The notes below the pieces were generated by a model that ran no database searches, was not told the DNA's origin, and worked only from the letters and a program-made list of their open reading frames with translations. This document shows positions 9,711-21,331 of a DNA stretch of 64,000 nt, one piece after another. The stretch's first letter is position 1; every line of letters starts with the position of its first letter. This stretch comes from Herbiconiux daphne (GTDB lineage: Bacteria > Actinomycetota > Actinomycetes > Actinomycetales > Microbacteriaceae), in assembly GCF_024979295.1 (NCBI RefSeq), contig NZ_JANLCJ010000002.1:1-64000 (forward strand). The letters are read 5' to 3'. A program made the position numbers and the translations under genes.

Positions 9711-10727
9711 CCGTTCGACCGCGGGGCTGAGCGACGCCGGTCCTCCGAGCAGCACGACGTTGCGCGTGCCGTGCGACGCGAGCCGGGAGAGCACGTCGTT
9801 CGGAACGCAGTCTGACGGCACCACGTAGAGCGGATTCCTCTTGCTGCCGGCCAGAACACCTCCCGCGAGAGCGTCGGGGAAGTTCGCCCCCGTGGCGAAG
9901 TAGACGGTGCCGAAGTCGGCGCCGGTCAGGTCGTTCACCGCCACCGAGACCGCGTAACGGTCGGCGCCCTGGTAGCGGTCGACCGGCCGGATGGCCGTGA
10001 GAGAGGTTTCGATGCCTCCGGAGACGGAAGCCGGGCCACCGATCACCGCGATCCAGGCCGGACGCAGCGCGGTCAGGGTGGCGATCGTGGGTGCGTCGGC
10101 CGAAGCGGCCGCTCCATCGACGAGAACGAGTGGGGAATACCACCACGCGGCGACCGGCCCTGCCGAGAGGGCGTCGGGGAACTTGGAACCGGTGGCGACG
10201 AAACCCGCTTGAGTGCCGATGGCCGGGAAGGCCGCAGCCGTGATCCGACGGCTCACCTCATAGCGGTCGGCGCCGCTGATGCGTGTGACGGAGGCCGAGC
10301 TCGCCGCCGCGCGCACGTCGGCGAGCACCGCATCGGGGATGCTTGCCGGCCCGCCCACCACCACGACGCGCTTCGGTGCGAGCGAGACCAGCTCGGCGGT
10401 GATCGCGGCAGTCAGCCCACTGGAGGGCACGAGCAAGAGCACGCCCTGCTCCCGCACCACCGCCGGGCCGGCACTCAGCGCATCCGGAAAGTCGTTGCCG
10501 GTCGCCAGGTAGACCACGTCGGCTCGCGACCTGGTGGCCTGCGCGATGCGCACCGCCTCCTCGAAGCGGTCGACGCCCGCGATGCGGCTCACCGAGATCG
10601 CCGACAACCCCGACCCGTCGCCGGCCACCGGGTCGGCCACAGGGTCGGCCACTGCACCGACGCCCGGGATCAACGCCGACAGCACCGTGCTGACGGCGAC
10701 GAGCACGGACACTGCTCGAACACGCAT
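9696..10727 (-). CDS. secreted cell wall-binding repeat 2 (CWB2) protein
   Basis: 343 aa from ATG 10727, preceded by AGAAGAGAG. An N-terminal signal peptide (MRVRAVSVLVAVSTVLSALI, residues 1-20) ends near an Ala motif around residue 28. The rest is three CWB2 (Pfam cell_wall_binding_2) repeats, about residues 35-130, 131-225 and 226-343. Each has the pattern RIAGxDRFEE, LATGxxFPDALSAGP and VVGGPASI. These repeats anchor proteins non-covalently to cell-wall polymers. No catalytic domain is attached, so its function beyond wall binding is unknown. It is convergent with gatD, 33 bp away. Confidence 0.88.
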   Translation of the reverse strand: MRVRAVSVLVAVSTVLSALIPGVGAVADPVADPVAGDGSGLSAISVSRIAGVDRFEEAVRIAQATRSRADVVYLATGNDFPDALSAGPAVVREQGVLLLVPSSGLTAAITAELVSLAPKRVVVVGGPASIPDAVLADVRAAASSASVTRISGADRYEVSRRITAAAFPAIGTQAGFVATGSKFPDALSAGPVAAWWYSPLVLVDGAAASADAPTIATLTALRPAWIAVIGGPASVSGGIETSLTAIRPVDRYQGADRYAVSVAVNDLTGADFGTVYFATGANFPDALAGGVLAGSKRNPLYVVPSDCVPNDVLSRLASHGTRNVVLLGGPASLSPAVERLTPC

Positions 10728-10827
10728 GTGAGCTCTCTTCTCTGAGGTGCTCCCCGCCGTGAGTGGCCCCCTGGAGCGCACTCAGCCTAGCGATGCGTTC
10801 ATGCCTTGTCGAGCATTGCTCAGATAA

Positions 10828-12915
<2,088 letters not shown>

Positions 12916-13126
12916 CGGGTCTCCTTCGGGTCGAGCAGCGGGGCGCACGGGCGGCCTCGATCTCCAAGGCTAACCGCCGCGGGCACCCGCTCCGGCGCAC
13001 GACACCCACCGGGTATTCCCGGTACGCGCACAGCGAAACACAGGGCGATTGACGCCTGGCTGTTACAGAAGAGTGATTGGATGTGTCTACCAGTCAGTTC
13101 TCGTTCGAGTCGCTAAGGAGCCGAAG

Positions 13127-13360
13127 ATGCAGTCAGTTGCCGCAGAAACCAGCGCTGTCTCCGATCTGGAGAACGCATATCAGCTCACAGCGGCCGACCG
13201 CTGTGACAGCTGTGGAGCGCAGGCCTACATCAAGGTCGACATGCCGTCCGGCGGAGAACTGTTGTTCTGCGCCCACCACGGCCGCAAATACCAGGAGAAG
13301 CTCTCTCAGGTCGCCACCGGTTGGCACGACGAGTCGGCCAAGCTGAACGACCGCCCGTAA
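13127..13360 (+). CDS. DUF7455 small zinc-ribbon-like protein
   Basis: 77 aa. Contains a probable metal site, CDSCGAQAY with FCAHHGRKY (CxxC ... CxxH), in residues 25-55. This is a conserved actinobacterial protein of unknown function, usually found near the sigA/parE region as here. The start is ATG 13127, since AAGGAG at 13115-13120 is ideally placed and an upstream in-frame start would extend through non-conserved sequence. It is transcribed between the two minus-strand topoisomerase IV genes, divergent from parE. Confidence 0.85.
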   Translation: MQSVAAETSAVSDLENAYQLTAADRCDSCGAQAYIKVDMPSGGELLFCAHHGRKYQEKLSQVATGWHDESAKLNDRP

Positions 13361-13382
13361 GAGTCTTCACGCACGACGTGCC

Positions 13383-13424
13383 GAAGGGCCCGCACCGCGA
13401 CTGAGTCGCGGGGCGGGCCCTTCG
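13383..13424. terminator. bidirectional terminator between the DUF7455 gene and parC
   Basis: Arms GAAGGGCCCGC (13383-13393) and GCGGGCCCTTC (13414-13424) are perfectly complementary, with a second inner stem CCGCGACT/GAGTCGCGG-like between them. It lies just after the DUF7455 stop and before the parC stop on the other strand. No long T-run is present, so strength is uncertain. Confidence 0.7.
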
Positions 13425-13503
13425 TCGTGCCGCCGGTGTTGCCTGGCGGCCGTGCCTCGCGGTTATGCTTTGCGGCCGTGTCGATAGCCGGGGCGGCGGC
13501 CAG

Positions 13504-15969
13504 TCAGAGGCGCGCGGCGCCGATCGACCCCACCACGCCGCCGAGGGCGACGCCTGACGCGTCGCGCTTGGCGCCGGCCTCGGGCAGGGTGCGTGCCGAT
13601 CCGTCGGTGCCGACCGCCAGCGCCGGTGCACGGCCCGCCCAGGCGACCGTGAGCACGTCTTCGCCCTTCAAGAAGCGGTGGGCGCGCACGCCGCCGGTCG
13701 CCCGGCCCTTCGGCGGGAACTCGGCGAAGTCGGAGACCTTGCCCGAACCCGGGTCGGTGCCGGCCAGGGTCGCCGTGCTGCCCGAGACGGTGACGACGAC
13801 CGACTCCTCGCCGTCGGGAACCGAACCGAACCAGATGACGGATGCCCCGGAGCCGAGGTTGATGCCGGCCATGCCGCCCGCCGAGGTGCCCTGCGGTCGC
13901 ACGCTGGCCTGGAAGAACCGCAGCAGCTGGGCGTCGGAGGTGATGAACACGAGCTCGTCGTCGTCGGAGTGCTGAGCGACCCCCACGACGCGGTCGCCGG
14001 GCTTCAGGGCGATCAGCTCGAAGTCGGGCCGCGCCGGGTAGGCGCCAGGCGCCACCCGCTTCACGACCCCCTGGGCCGTGCCGAGGGCGATGGGCACCGG
14101 TGAGGCCAGCGACACGAGCCCCACGATCTTCTCGCGCTTGCCGTCGATGGCCAGGTAGTCGCCGACCTTCACACCGGCGGCGAGTTGCACCGAGTTCGCG
14201 GGCACGGCGGGCAGGTCCATCACCGGCATCCGGATGAGCCGGCCGGTGTCGGTGACCGCGCCCACCTCTCCGCGGCGGGTGGTGTCGACCTGGCTGCGGA
14301 TGGCGTCGTGCCGGCTGCGGCGCACGCTCACGGCGGGGCCGTCGGCGCGGTCGTCGTCGCCGTCTTCGCGATCGACGCGCACCACCCGGCCGGTGGTCGA
14401 GAGGTAGATCGTGCAGGGCACGTCGGCCACCTCGAGCACGGGCTGCGCCTTCTTCGAGGTGGTCGCGAGCGACGGACGGGCCTCGGTGAGCATCGTGCGA
14501 CGGGGCGTGCCGAACTTCTCGGCCACCTCGTCGAGCTCGTCGGAGACCGTCTTGCGCAGCAGGGCGGGGCTCGCGAGCAGCTCTTCGAGGAACGCGATCT
14601 CCTCCCGCAGCCGGTCGCGCTCCGACTCGAGCTCGATGCGCGAGAACTTGGTGAGTCGCCGCAGCCGGAGTTCGAGGATGTACTCGGCCTGCAGCACGCT
14701 CAACTCGAACACCTCGATCAGGCGCGAGCGGGCGGCATCCGTGTCGTCGCTCGTGCGGATGACCTGGATGACCTCGTCGATGTCGAGGATGGCGATGAGG
14801 AGCCCCTCCACCAGGTGCAGGCGCTCGCGCCGGCGGTCGAGGCGGTAGCGGGTGCGGCGGGTGACCACGTCGATGCGGTGGTTGACGTAGACGACGAGCA
14901 GGTCGCGCAGCCCGAGCGTGAGCGGCCCGCCGTCGACCAGGGCGACGTTGTTGATGTTGAAGCTGTCTTCGAGCGGGGTCAGCTTGTAGAGCTGTTCGAG
15001 CACGGCTTCGGGGTTGAAACCGGTCTTGATGCCGATGACCAGACGCAGCCCATGGGTGCGGTCGGTCAGGTCGGTGACGTCGCTGATGCCCTGGATCTTC
15101 TTCGAGGTGACGCCGTCTTTGATCTTGGCGATGACCTTCTCGGGGCCGACGAGGTAGGGCAGCTCGGTCACCACGAGGCCGGTCTTGCGGGGGCTGAGGT
15201 TCTCGATCGACACCTTGGCGCGGGTCTTGAAGCTGCCCCGGCCGGTCTCATAGGCGTCGCGCACGCCTGCGAGACCCACGATCGTGCCGCCGCCCGGCAG
15301 GTCCGGGCCGGGGATGAACGACATCAGATCGTCGAGCGAGGCATCCGGATGCTCGATCAGATACCGCGCGCCCGCAACGACCTCGATCAGGTTGTGCGGC
15401 GCCATGTTGGTGGCCATGCCCACCGCGATGCCGGTGGTGCCGTTCACGAGCAGGTTGGGGATGGCGGAGGGCAGCACGTCGGGCTGGGTGAGCTGGTTGT
15501 CGTAGTTGGGCACGAAGTCGACGACGTCTTCGTCGAGGCCCTCCACCATGGTCATGGCGGTGGCGTCGAGGCGGGCCTCGGTGTAGCGCGAGGCGGCGGG
15601 GCCGTCGTCGAGCGAGCCGAAGTTACCGTGGCCGTCGATCAGCGGCACCCTCATCGTCCACGACTGTGCCAGGCGCACGAGGGCGTCGTAGATGGCCGAG
15701 TCGCCGTGGGGGTGCAGCTTGCCCATCACCTCGCCCACCACGCGTGCGCTCTTCACGTGGCCGCGGTCGGGCCGCAGCCCCATGTCGCTCATCATGTAGA
15801 GGATGCGGCGCTGCACCGGCTTCAGGCCGTCACGCGCGTCGGGCAGGGCCCGGGAGTAGATGACGGAGTAGGCGTATTCGAGGAACGAGTCCTGCATCTC
15901 GGTCGACACGTCGACGTCGAGGATCTTCTCGACGGTCGTCTCGGTGGGCTCGTTCTTCGCTGCTGTCAT
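13504..15969 (-). CDS. parC: DNA topoisomerase IV subunit A (ParC type)
   Basis: 821 aa. The DNA-cleaving subunit. Residues 25-60 hold the start of the breakage-reunion domain ([25 protein letters not shown]). The quinolone-resistance region [15 protein letters not shown] keeps the Ser and Asp of sensitive enzymes. The catalytic tyrosine is in [11 protein letters not shown] coiled-coil segment (about residues 400-480) separates it from a C-terminal beta-pinwheel (about 500-821) that lacks a clear GyrA box (QRRGGxG), which supports ParC over GyrA. The ATG at 15969 has AACAGGA upstream. It works with parE, from which it is separated only by the DUF7455 gene. Confidence 0.9.
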   Translation of the reverse strand: MTAAKNEPTETTVEKILDVDVSTEMQDSFLEYAYSVIYSRALPDARDGLKPVQRRILYMMSDMGLRPDRGHVKSARVVGEVMGKLHPHGDSAIYDALVRLAQSWTMRVPLIDGHGNFGSLDDGPAASRYTEARLDATAMTMVEGLDEDVVDFVPNYDNQLTQPDVLPSAIPNLLVNGTTGIAVGMATNMAPHNLIEVVAGARYLIEHPDASLDDLMSFIPGPDLPGGGTIVGLAGVRDAYETGRGSFKTRAKVSIENLSPRKTGLVVTELPYLVGPEKVIAKIKDGVTSKKIQGISDVTDLTDRTHGLRLVIGIKTGFNPEAVLEQLYKLTPLEDSFNINNVALVDGGPLTLGLRDLLVVYVNHRIDVVTRRTRYRLDRRRERLHLVEGLLIAILDIDEVIQVIRTSDDTDAARSRLIEVFELSVLQAEYILELRLRRLTKFSRIELESERDRLREEIAFLEELLASPALLRKTVSDELDEVAEKFGTPRRTMLTEARPSLATTSKKAQPVLEVADVPCTIYLSTTGRVVRVDREDGDDDRADGPAVSVRRSRHDAIRSQVDTTRRGEVGAVTDTGRLIRMPVMDLPAVPANSVQLAAGVKVGDYLAIDGKREKIVGLVSLASPVPIALGTAQGVVKRVAPGAYPARPDFELIALKPGDRVVGVAQHSDDDELVFITSDAQLLRFFQASVRPQGTSAGGMAGINLGSGASVIWFGSVPDGEESVVVTVSGSTATLAGTDPGSGKVSDFAEFPPKGRATGGVRAHRFLKGEDVLTVAWAGRAPALAVGTDGSARTLPEAGAKRDASGVALGGVVGSIGAARL

Positions 15970-16056
15970 TCCTGTTTTTCTCGAACGTTTCGCGCTCCGG
16001 CGGCACCGGGTGAGTGGTCGGAGCGGAGTGCGGGGTCGTGTGCCAGACTTGGCCGA

Positions 16057-17202
16057 ATGTCCACCATGCTACCGACGCGCACGCCCGACGAGCCGACGCT
16101 CGCCGACGTGTTGCCGAGTTGCGTGCTGTCGCTCGCGGGCCGCACCAACCGCCTGGCGCTGCCGCCGGCCGACCGCGCCCTCGTGGTGCTCGTCGACGGC
16201 CTCGGTGCCGCCGCCCTGCGGGGCCGGGCCGGGCATGCGCGACTGCTCGCGGGGGCGCTCACCAAGCGGTCCACCATCACGAGCGGGTTCCCGACCACCA
16301 CGGCGGCGGCCCTCGCGACCCTCGCCACGGGCGGGCGGCCCGGTGAGCACGGCATCGTGGGCTACACCGCCCTCGTGCCGGCCGCCGGCGGGGTGGTGAA
16401 CCAGCTCTCGGGCTGGTCGGCCGACATGCCCCCGGCCACCTGGCAGCGTCTGCCCACGGTGTTCGAGCAACTCGCCGAGGCCGGCATCCCCTCGAACACG
16501 GTCGGCCCCGGCAAGTACGCCGACTCCGGGCTCACGCACGCCATCCTCCGCGGCGCCGACTACGTGGCCGCCGGCACGATCGCCGAGCGGTTCGCCGCGG
16601 CGCGACGCCTGTTCGATGGGGGCGGCAAGCGCCTGGTCTACCTCTACGTTCCCGAACTCGACCAGATCTCGCACGCCAAGGGCTGGGAATCAGACCGCTG
16701 GCTCACCACCCTCGAAACCCTCGACGCCGAGTTCGGCCGGTTCTCGTCGACGCTCCGCCGCGACGAGGGGATGCTGCTCACCGCCGATCACGGCGTGGTC
16801 GACGTGCCGCCGAGCGGCCACATCCTGTTCGGCGACGACGAGGCGCTCGTCGCCCAGGTGGCGCATGTCGGGGGAGACCCTCGGTGCGTGCAGCTCTACC
16901 TCGAGCCCGACGCCGCTCCGGATGCCGCCGACCGCCTGGCCGAGGCCTGGCGCGCCCGCGAAGGCGGCCGGGCCTGGATCGCCACCCGCGCCGAGGCGAT
17001 CGACGCCGGCTGGTTCGGACCGGTCGACCCCGAGGTCGAGCCGCGCATCGGCGACGTCATCGTGGCGGCCCGCAAGCTCGTGGCCTACTACGACGGGCGC
17101 GGGGGCGACACGACCGGCCAGTCGATGATCGGCCAGCACGGCTCGCTCACGCCCGAGGAGACGATGGTGCCCCTGCTGCGCGAGGGCGCCTACCGGCTCT
17201 AA
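16057..17202 (+). CDS. alkaline phosphatase family protein (nucleotide pyrophosphatase/phosphodiesterase)
   Basis: 381 aa. Metal-dependent phosphodiesterase of the alkaline phosphatase superfamily. Metal and nucleophile motifs are visible: [12 protein letters not shown] near the start, [11 protein letters not shown] with the Thr nucleophile, and [11 protein letters not shown] and [15 protein letters not shown] near the end. No signal peptide is seen, so it is probably cytoplasmic. CAGACT lies 7 nt before ATG 16057, close to the leaderless pattern seen elsewhere in the window. It is divergent from parC. The physiological substrate is unknown. Confidence 0.82.
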   Translation: MSTMLPTRTPDEPTLADVLPSCVLSLAGRTNRLALPPADRALVVLVDGLGAAALRGRAGHARLLAGALTKRSTITSGFPTTTAAALATLATGGRPGEHGIVGYTALVPAAGGVVNQLSGWSADMPPATWQRLPTVFEQLAEAGIPSNTVGPGKYADSGLTHAILRGADYVAAGTIAERFAAARRLFDGGGKRLVYLYVPELDQISHAKGWESDRWLTTLETLDAEFGRFSSTLRRDEGMLLTADHGVVDVPPSGHILFGDDEALVAQVAHVGGDPRCVQLYLEPDAAPDAADRLAEAWRAREGGRAWIATRAEAIDAGWFGPVDPEVEPRIGDVIVAARKLVAYYDGRGGDTTGQSMIGQHGSLTPEETMVPLLREGAYRL

Positions 17203-17238
17203 CCGCGGTTCTGGTGGGCCCGACGTATGGCGGCGCGC

Positions 17239-18420
17239 TCAGGCCGGGTCGTCGTCGGACCGCGCGCCGAAGACGATCTCGTCCCAGCTCGGCATCGCGG
17301 CTCGCTGACGTTTCGGCGAACTCTGGCGGGAGCCGGACCCCTGCCCGCCCGAACCCTGCGCGGCTGAGCCGGGCGCGCCCGACTCCGACCGGGGCGGCGC
17401 CATCAATTCCGTCTCGAGGCCCTCGAGCGGGGTGTCGAACGGCTCGGCCACGGCGCGCGGGCCGCCGAAGATGGTCGGCTCCTCGGGCTGGGGGTCGAAC
17501 GACGCGGCCTCACGCTCCCCGCGCCGGCGCCGCAGCGCCTCGAGCAGATCGGCGGTCTGGTTGTGGTCGTTCGTGTCGGCGGTGTCGGGCGCGCGCTTGA
17601 TGGCGAAACCGTCGTAGGGCCGGCCGTGCTCGCGGCTGGGGCGGGCGGGAAGAGCGGATGCCGCAGGCACCTCGACCACGGGCTGCGCCGGCGCTTCGGG
17701 TTCTGCCTCGGCCTCGGCCGCGGCATCCGGTGCCGGCGTGACGACCGGCTCGGGCTCGGGCGCTCGCTCGACCGACGCGAAGGCGCCGCTGTCGAAGCGG
17801 GCGGCATCGACCTCGGAGGAGTTCGAGACGGCCCGCAGCCGCGGGATGAGGCCCTCGGTGAGCTCGCCGTGGCGCGAGAGCGTGGTGGCCTCGCTGTTGA
17901 GCGGGCTGAGCACGTGACGCTTCGGGTCGAACTGCCAGCGAGCGTCGTGGTCGATCTCGCGCGAGGTGAAGGTGAGCTTCACGATCCACCCGGTCTCGTC
18001 TTTCCAGCTCGCCCAGCGCACGTCGCGGGCGTCGAGACCTTCGAGACGCTCGTCGAGCGCGTCGCCGAAGGTCGAGAGGGGTTCTTCGCCGAGCGGGTCG
18101 GCGGGAGTGGTGGGCTGCACGGCGACGCGCAGGGCCGAATCGACGATGAACTGGCGCTCGGCCACCACCGGGCCCTCGAAGCGTTCGACGTAGTCGACCG
18201 AGGCGCCGGTGAGTTCAGCCACCTCGAAAGCCGACAGGCCGGCCCTGATATGGGTCTGGATCTCGCGCGGCGAGACCTTCTTTCCGCCCTGGGCGGACGC
18301 GATGCCCTGACGGAGCCGGGATTGGAGAAGTTCGTCGATGACGATGCGAAAACGTTCGCCGCCGTCACTCGAGACGAGCAACGCACCGTTCTCGACTCCG
18401 ATTACCGTCAAATCCTGCAT
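17239..18420 (-). CDS. sepH: septation protein SepH (DUF3071)
   Basis: 393 aa. SepH binds FtsZ and promotes its assembly at the division site in Actinobacteria. The conserved DUF3071 domain is residues 1-165. It starts MQDLTVIGVENG and includes a helix-turn-helix-like segment (ELTGASVDYVERFEGP, near residues 69-84) needed for FtsZ interaction in characterised members. The rest is a disordered Ala/Pro/Glu-rich tail ending in a short conserved motif (AMPSWDEIVFG). The ATG at 18420 faces the DUF4193 gene across a 200-bp intergenic region. Confidence 0.9.
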   Translation of the reverse strand: MQDLTVIGVENGALLVSSDGGERFRIVIDELLQSRLRQGIASAQGGKKVSPREIQTHIRAGLSAFEVAELTGASVDYVERFEGPVVAERQFIVDSALRVAVQPTTPADPLGEEPLSTFGDALDERLEGLDARDVRWASWKDETGWIVKLTFTSREIDHDARWQFDPKRHVLSPLNSEATTLSRHGELTEGLIPRLRAVSNSSEVDAARFDSGAFASVERAPEPEPVVTPAPDAAAEAEAEPEAPAQPVVEVPAASALPARPSREHGRPYDGFAIKRAPDTADTNDHNQTADLLEALRRRRGEREAASFDPQPEEPTIFGGPRAVAEPFDTPLEGLETELMAPPRSESGAPGSAAQGSGGQGSGSRQSSPKRQRAAMPSWDEIVFGARSDDDPA

Positions 18421-18516
18421 GGTGAAAGGCCTCCAGAGGTCACTGTCCGCTTAGAGGATGACACGGGAGAGCCCCTGATCCGGGGAATGTTCTGGGCGTG
18501 CCGCAAGTTGATGGCG

Positions 18517-18539
18517 GCATGAGTATTTGATGCTCATGC
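18517..18539. promoter_or_regulatory. 23-bp inverted repeat between sepH and the DUF4193 gene
   Basis: Arms GCATGAGTAT and ATGCTCATGC (9 of 10 pairs) flank a TTG centre. It lies just upstream of a possible promoter for the DUF4193 gene (TTGCTA at 18546-18551, CAAACT at 18569-18574, spacing 17). Its size and symmetry fit an operator for a dimeric regulator; a transcript hairpin is the alternative. Confidence 0.45.
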
Positions 18540-18621
18540 GGCGGTTTGCTATTCCTGCCCGTTTGATGCAAACTAACGCCGCCGATTTCGTTAATGGGCT
18601 GTATTCAAGAAGTGGATGGGC

Positions 18622-18915
18622 ATGGCGACTGATTACGACGCACCGCGTAAGACCGATGACGACTCCGACTCGATCGAAGCGCTGAAGGAGCGAGTTCCGG
18701 ACAAGATGTCCGGCGTCGTAGATGTCGATGACGCCGACAACCCGGGTGGTTTCGAACTGCCCGGCGCCGACCTCTCCGATCTCGACCTCGACGTTGTCGT
18801 CCTGCCTCCGCAGGCCGACGAATTCACCTGCATCAGCTGCTTCCTGGTGAAGCACCGCTCGCAGATCGATCACGAAGAGAAGCTCGGAGCCATCTGCGTG
18901 GAGTGCGCCTCATAA
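18622..18915 (+). CDS. DUF4193 domain-containing protein
   Basis: 97 aa. A small acidic actinobacterial protein of unknown function. The C-terminal part carries CISCFLVKH and CVEC, a likely zinc site (CxxC...CxxC), at about residues 70-95. I chose ATG 18622 because family members begin MATDYDAPRK; an ATG at 18616 is 2 codons upstream. Protein-binding or transcription-associated roles have been suggested for such small zinc proteins, but nothing in the sequence shows it. Confidence 0.85.
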   Translation: MATDYDAPRKTDDDSDSIEALKERVPDKMSGVVDVDDADNPGGFELPGADLSDLDLDVVVLPPQADEFTCISCFLVKHRSQIDHEEKLGAICVECAS

Positions 18916-18950
18916 CGCACCCCTCGTGAGTGGCACGACCGGCCGCGGGC

Positions 18951-19406
18951 TCACGCCCGGCGGGCCGCCGTCACCGCATCGATGAACTCGCCGGGACGCC
19001 GGGTCGACACCAACCAGTAGGGTGTCGGATCCTGCGGATCGGCGATTTCCATTTTCACCACCGGGTCGATCCAGCCCCGGATGCACAGATAGGCCCGGGC
19101 GTCGAGCGAGCGCCCGCGCTGGGTCGTCGCCTCCTCGCCGCGGTAGCCCTCGCAGGCACCGACGAGCGCGGCGGGAATCGTGGCGCGCCCGACGCGCACC
19201 GTGCCGTTCTCGACGTCGAGCACCGGGGCGAGCCCGATCAGCAGCACGAGCAGCCCGCCGTAGAGCACCACACCCACCCCGGCGCCCACCAGCCAGCCCG
19301 AGCCGTCGCCGATCGGGGCGAACACGACGATGCTCGCCGGCAGCACCAGCGCGGTCGAGAGCAAGACCCAGAGCGAAGGAGAGAGCCTCTCCCGATAGTG
19401 CGACAT
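18951..19406 (-). CDS. DUF3093 domain-containing membrane protein
   Basis: 151 aa. Two adjacent membrane segments (about residues 10-33 and 36-60) are followed by a soluble domain of about 90 residues that ends in PYWLVSTRRPGEF. This matches DUF3093, an actinobacterial family typically encoded next to dut, as here: the dut start lies 40 bp away on the opposite strand. Function unknown. Confidence 0.85.
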   Translation of the reverse strand: MSHYRERLSPSLWVLLSTALVLPASIVVFAPIGDGSGWLVGAGVGVVLYGGLLVLLIGLAPVLDVENGTVRVGRATIPAALVGACEGYRGEEATTQRGRSLDARAYLCIRGWIDPVVKMEIADPQDPTPYWLVSTRRPGEFIDAVTAARRA

Positions 19407-19445
19407 GGCTCTATTCGATCATTCTTTCTGCACTACCCTCGACTC

Positions 19446-19904
19446 GTGACTTCTTCTGTCGAGATCCTCATCACCGCACAGAACGTGCCCGCCTACGCGC
19501 ATCCGGGCGACGCGGGGGCCGACCTGCTCTCCACCGAGGCCCTCACTCTCGGGCCCGGCGAACGCCGCACCGTGGGCACCGGCGTGTCGATCGCGCTGCC
19601 CGACGGCTACGTCGCCTTCGTCGTGCCCCGCAGCGGGCTGGCGAGCAAGCACGGCATCACCGTGGTGAACGCCCCGGGCACCGTGGATGCCGGCTACCGC
19701 GGCGAGATCAAGGTCGCCCTCCTGAACACCGACAGTTCGGTGCCGTACGATATCGGCGTCGGCGACAGAATCGCGCAACTGATCGTGATGCCGGTGACGC
19801 GAGCCGTGTTCGTCCCCGTCGAGACGCTCCCCGGGAGCCATCGCGGTGAGGGCGGCTTCGGCTCCACCGGATATTCGTCGCCAACGAACGGAAACCAGTC
19901 ATGA
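19446..19904 (+). CDS. dut: dUTP diphosphatase (trimeric dUTPase)
   Basis: 152 aa. Converts dUTP to dUMP and pyrophosphate, keeping uracil out of DNA. The five conserved motifs are present: DAGADLLS (1), PRSGLASKHG (2), VDAGYRGEIKV (3), GDRIAQLIV (4) and RGEGGFGSTG (5). The GTG at 19446 has TACCCT at 19434-19439 exactly 6 nt before it, a leaderless layout. The stop overlaps the next ATG (ATGA), so dut, the DUF3710 gene and the DUF3159 gene are translationally coupled. Confidence 0.96.
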   Translation: MTSSVEILITAQNVPAYAHPGDAGADLLSTEALTLGPGERRTVGTGVSIALPDGYVAFVVPRSGLASKHGITVVNAPGTVDAGYRGEIKVALLNTDSSVPYDIGVGDRIAQLIVMPVTRAVFVPVETLPGSHRGEGGFGSTGYSSPTNGNQS

Positions 19905-20563
19905 GCGACAACGAGATCGTGCCCGACGACCAGCAGCCCGACGACCTGGAGGTGCAGCCGGCCGCCGACCGCGACGCCAAGAGCGCGCCGCCCGAGCGCG
20001 CCACCGAAGGTCCGTTCGACGCCACCGAGGCCAACCCGGCCCGGCCCTACGTCGACCTGGGCGGAGTGAAGATCCTTCCCCGCGAGGGCCTCCACCTGAG
20101 GCTCGAGGTCGAAGAAGGCACCAACCGCGTGGTGGCCGTGGGCCTCGACTACGCCGGCTCCACCCTGCAGGTGCAGGCGTTCGCCGCGCCCCGGTCGACC
20201 GGCCTGTGGCACGAGATCCGCGAGCAGATCGAAGACCAGATCCTCAAGCAGGGCGGCAAGAGCACGGTGCAGCCCGGGCCGTTCGGCCCCGAGCTCATCG
20301 CCGGCGTGCCGGCCACGGCGCCCGACGGCAGCCAGGGCGTTCGGATGGCGCGGTTCATCGGCGTCGACGGCCCCCGGTGGCTGCTGCGCGGTGTGATCGC
20401 CGGCGAGGCGCTCACCAATCCCGCGGCGCAGACCGCGGTCGAAGACCTCTTCCGTAGCGTGGTCGTCGTTCGCGGCTCGTCGCCGATGCCGCCGCGCGAC
20501 CTGATCCCGCTCACCATCCCGAAGACCGCGGCGACCGGCGGCGCGCAGACGGCGACTCCGTGA
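19901..20563 (+). CDS. DUF3710 domain-containing protein
   Basis: 220 aa, acidic and soluble. The first 40 residues look disordered and charged. The conserved core begins at PYVDLGGVKILP and includes LDYAGSTLQVQAFAAPRS, the DUF3710 hallmark. Function is unknown, although the family is conserved with dut throughout Actinobacteria. It overlaps dut by 4 bp and the following gene by 4 bp (GTGA), an operon-like arrangement. Confidence 0.88.
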   Translation: MSDNEIVPDDQQPDDLEVQPAADRDAKSAPPERATEGPFDATEANPARPYVDLGGVKILPREGLHLRLEVEEGTNRVVAVGLDYAGSTLQVQAFAAPRSTGLWHEIREQIEDQILKQGGKSTVQPGPFGPELIAGVPATAPDGSQGVRMARFIGVDGPRWLLRGVIAGEALTNPAAQTAVEDLFRSVVVVRGSSPMPPRDLIPLTIPKTAATGGAQTATP

Positions 20564-21300
20564 CGACACCGCAGAACGAGCCTCCCGAGGAGCCGGCGGC
20601 ATCCGCCCCGACCTTCTCCGAAGCCTTCGCCCAGGCGGCGCGCAACGCCGGCATCGGGCAGGTCGCGCCGGGTGAGACGCCGACCGGTGCGTCGTTGCTC
20701 AAGGCGATCGGCGGCATCCGGGGTCTCATCGAGTCGATTCTGCCGGGGCTCGCTTTTCTCGTGATCTTCACCTTCTCGAAGAACCTCGTGCTCGCCGTGA
20801 CCGCACCGGTGGCCCTCTCGGTCGTGTTCGTGATCGTGCGCCTGGCGACCCGCAGTGCCGTGATGCCCGCCGTGGCCGGACTGCTCGGCGTGGGCATCTC
20901 GGCCGGTCTCGCCCTGTTCACCGGCCGGGCCGAAGACAACTTCGTCGTGGGCATCGTGATCAACTGCGTGTGCCTGGTGATCCTGCTGATCTCGCTGATC
21001 GCGAGGCGGCCGTTCATCGGCATCGTCGTGGGTCTTCTCGCCGGTGACGGAAACGGCTACCGCACCGACAAGGCGAAGTTCCGCGTGGTGCTCGTCGCGA
21101 CCTGGTGCTGGGTGGGACTGTTCGCCGCACGGCTCGCGTTCGAGTTGCCGCTCTACTTCGCCGGCCAGACCGAGTTGCTCGGCTCGGTGAAGCTCATCAT
21201 GGGTGTGCCGCTGTATGCCGCGCTGCTCTGGGTGACCTGGCTGCTCGTGCGTGCGGCCTACGCCAAACCCACGGCCGAGCGCTCCGCCGACATCCGCTGA
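20560..21300 (+). CDS. DUF3159 domain-containing membrane protein
   Basis: 246 aa with a soluble N-terminus of about 50 residues and then six or so membrane segments. The IGGIRGLIESILPGLAFLV stretch near residue 50 is typical of DUF3159. Start GTG at 20560 overlaps the DUF3710 stop. Function unknown; possibly acts with the DUF3710 protein, as the pair is conserved. Confidence 0.85.
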   Translation: MTTPQNEPPEEPAASAPTFSEAFAQAARNAGIGQVAPGETPTGASLLKAIGGIRGLIESILPGLAFLVIFTFSKNLVLAVTAPVALSVVFVIVRLATRSAVMPAVAGLLGVGISAGLALFTGRAEDNFVVGIVINCVCLVILLISLIARRPFIGIVVGLLAGDGNGYRTDKAKFRVVLVATWCWVGLFAARLAFELPLYFAGQTELLGSVKLIMGVPLYAALLWVTWLLVRAAYAKPTAERSADIR

Positions 21301-21331
21301 CCGCCCGCGAGATCGACGGAGCGGCTGCGGC

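Noticed and set aside
14185..16056. Long plus-strand open frame antisense to parC
   Set aside because: Mirror frame produced by GC-rich codon bias. Only its last 382 codons, from ATG 16057, are a real gene.
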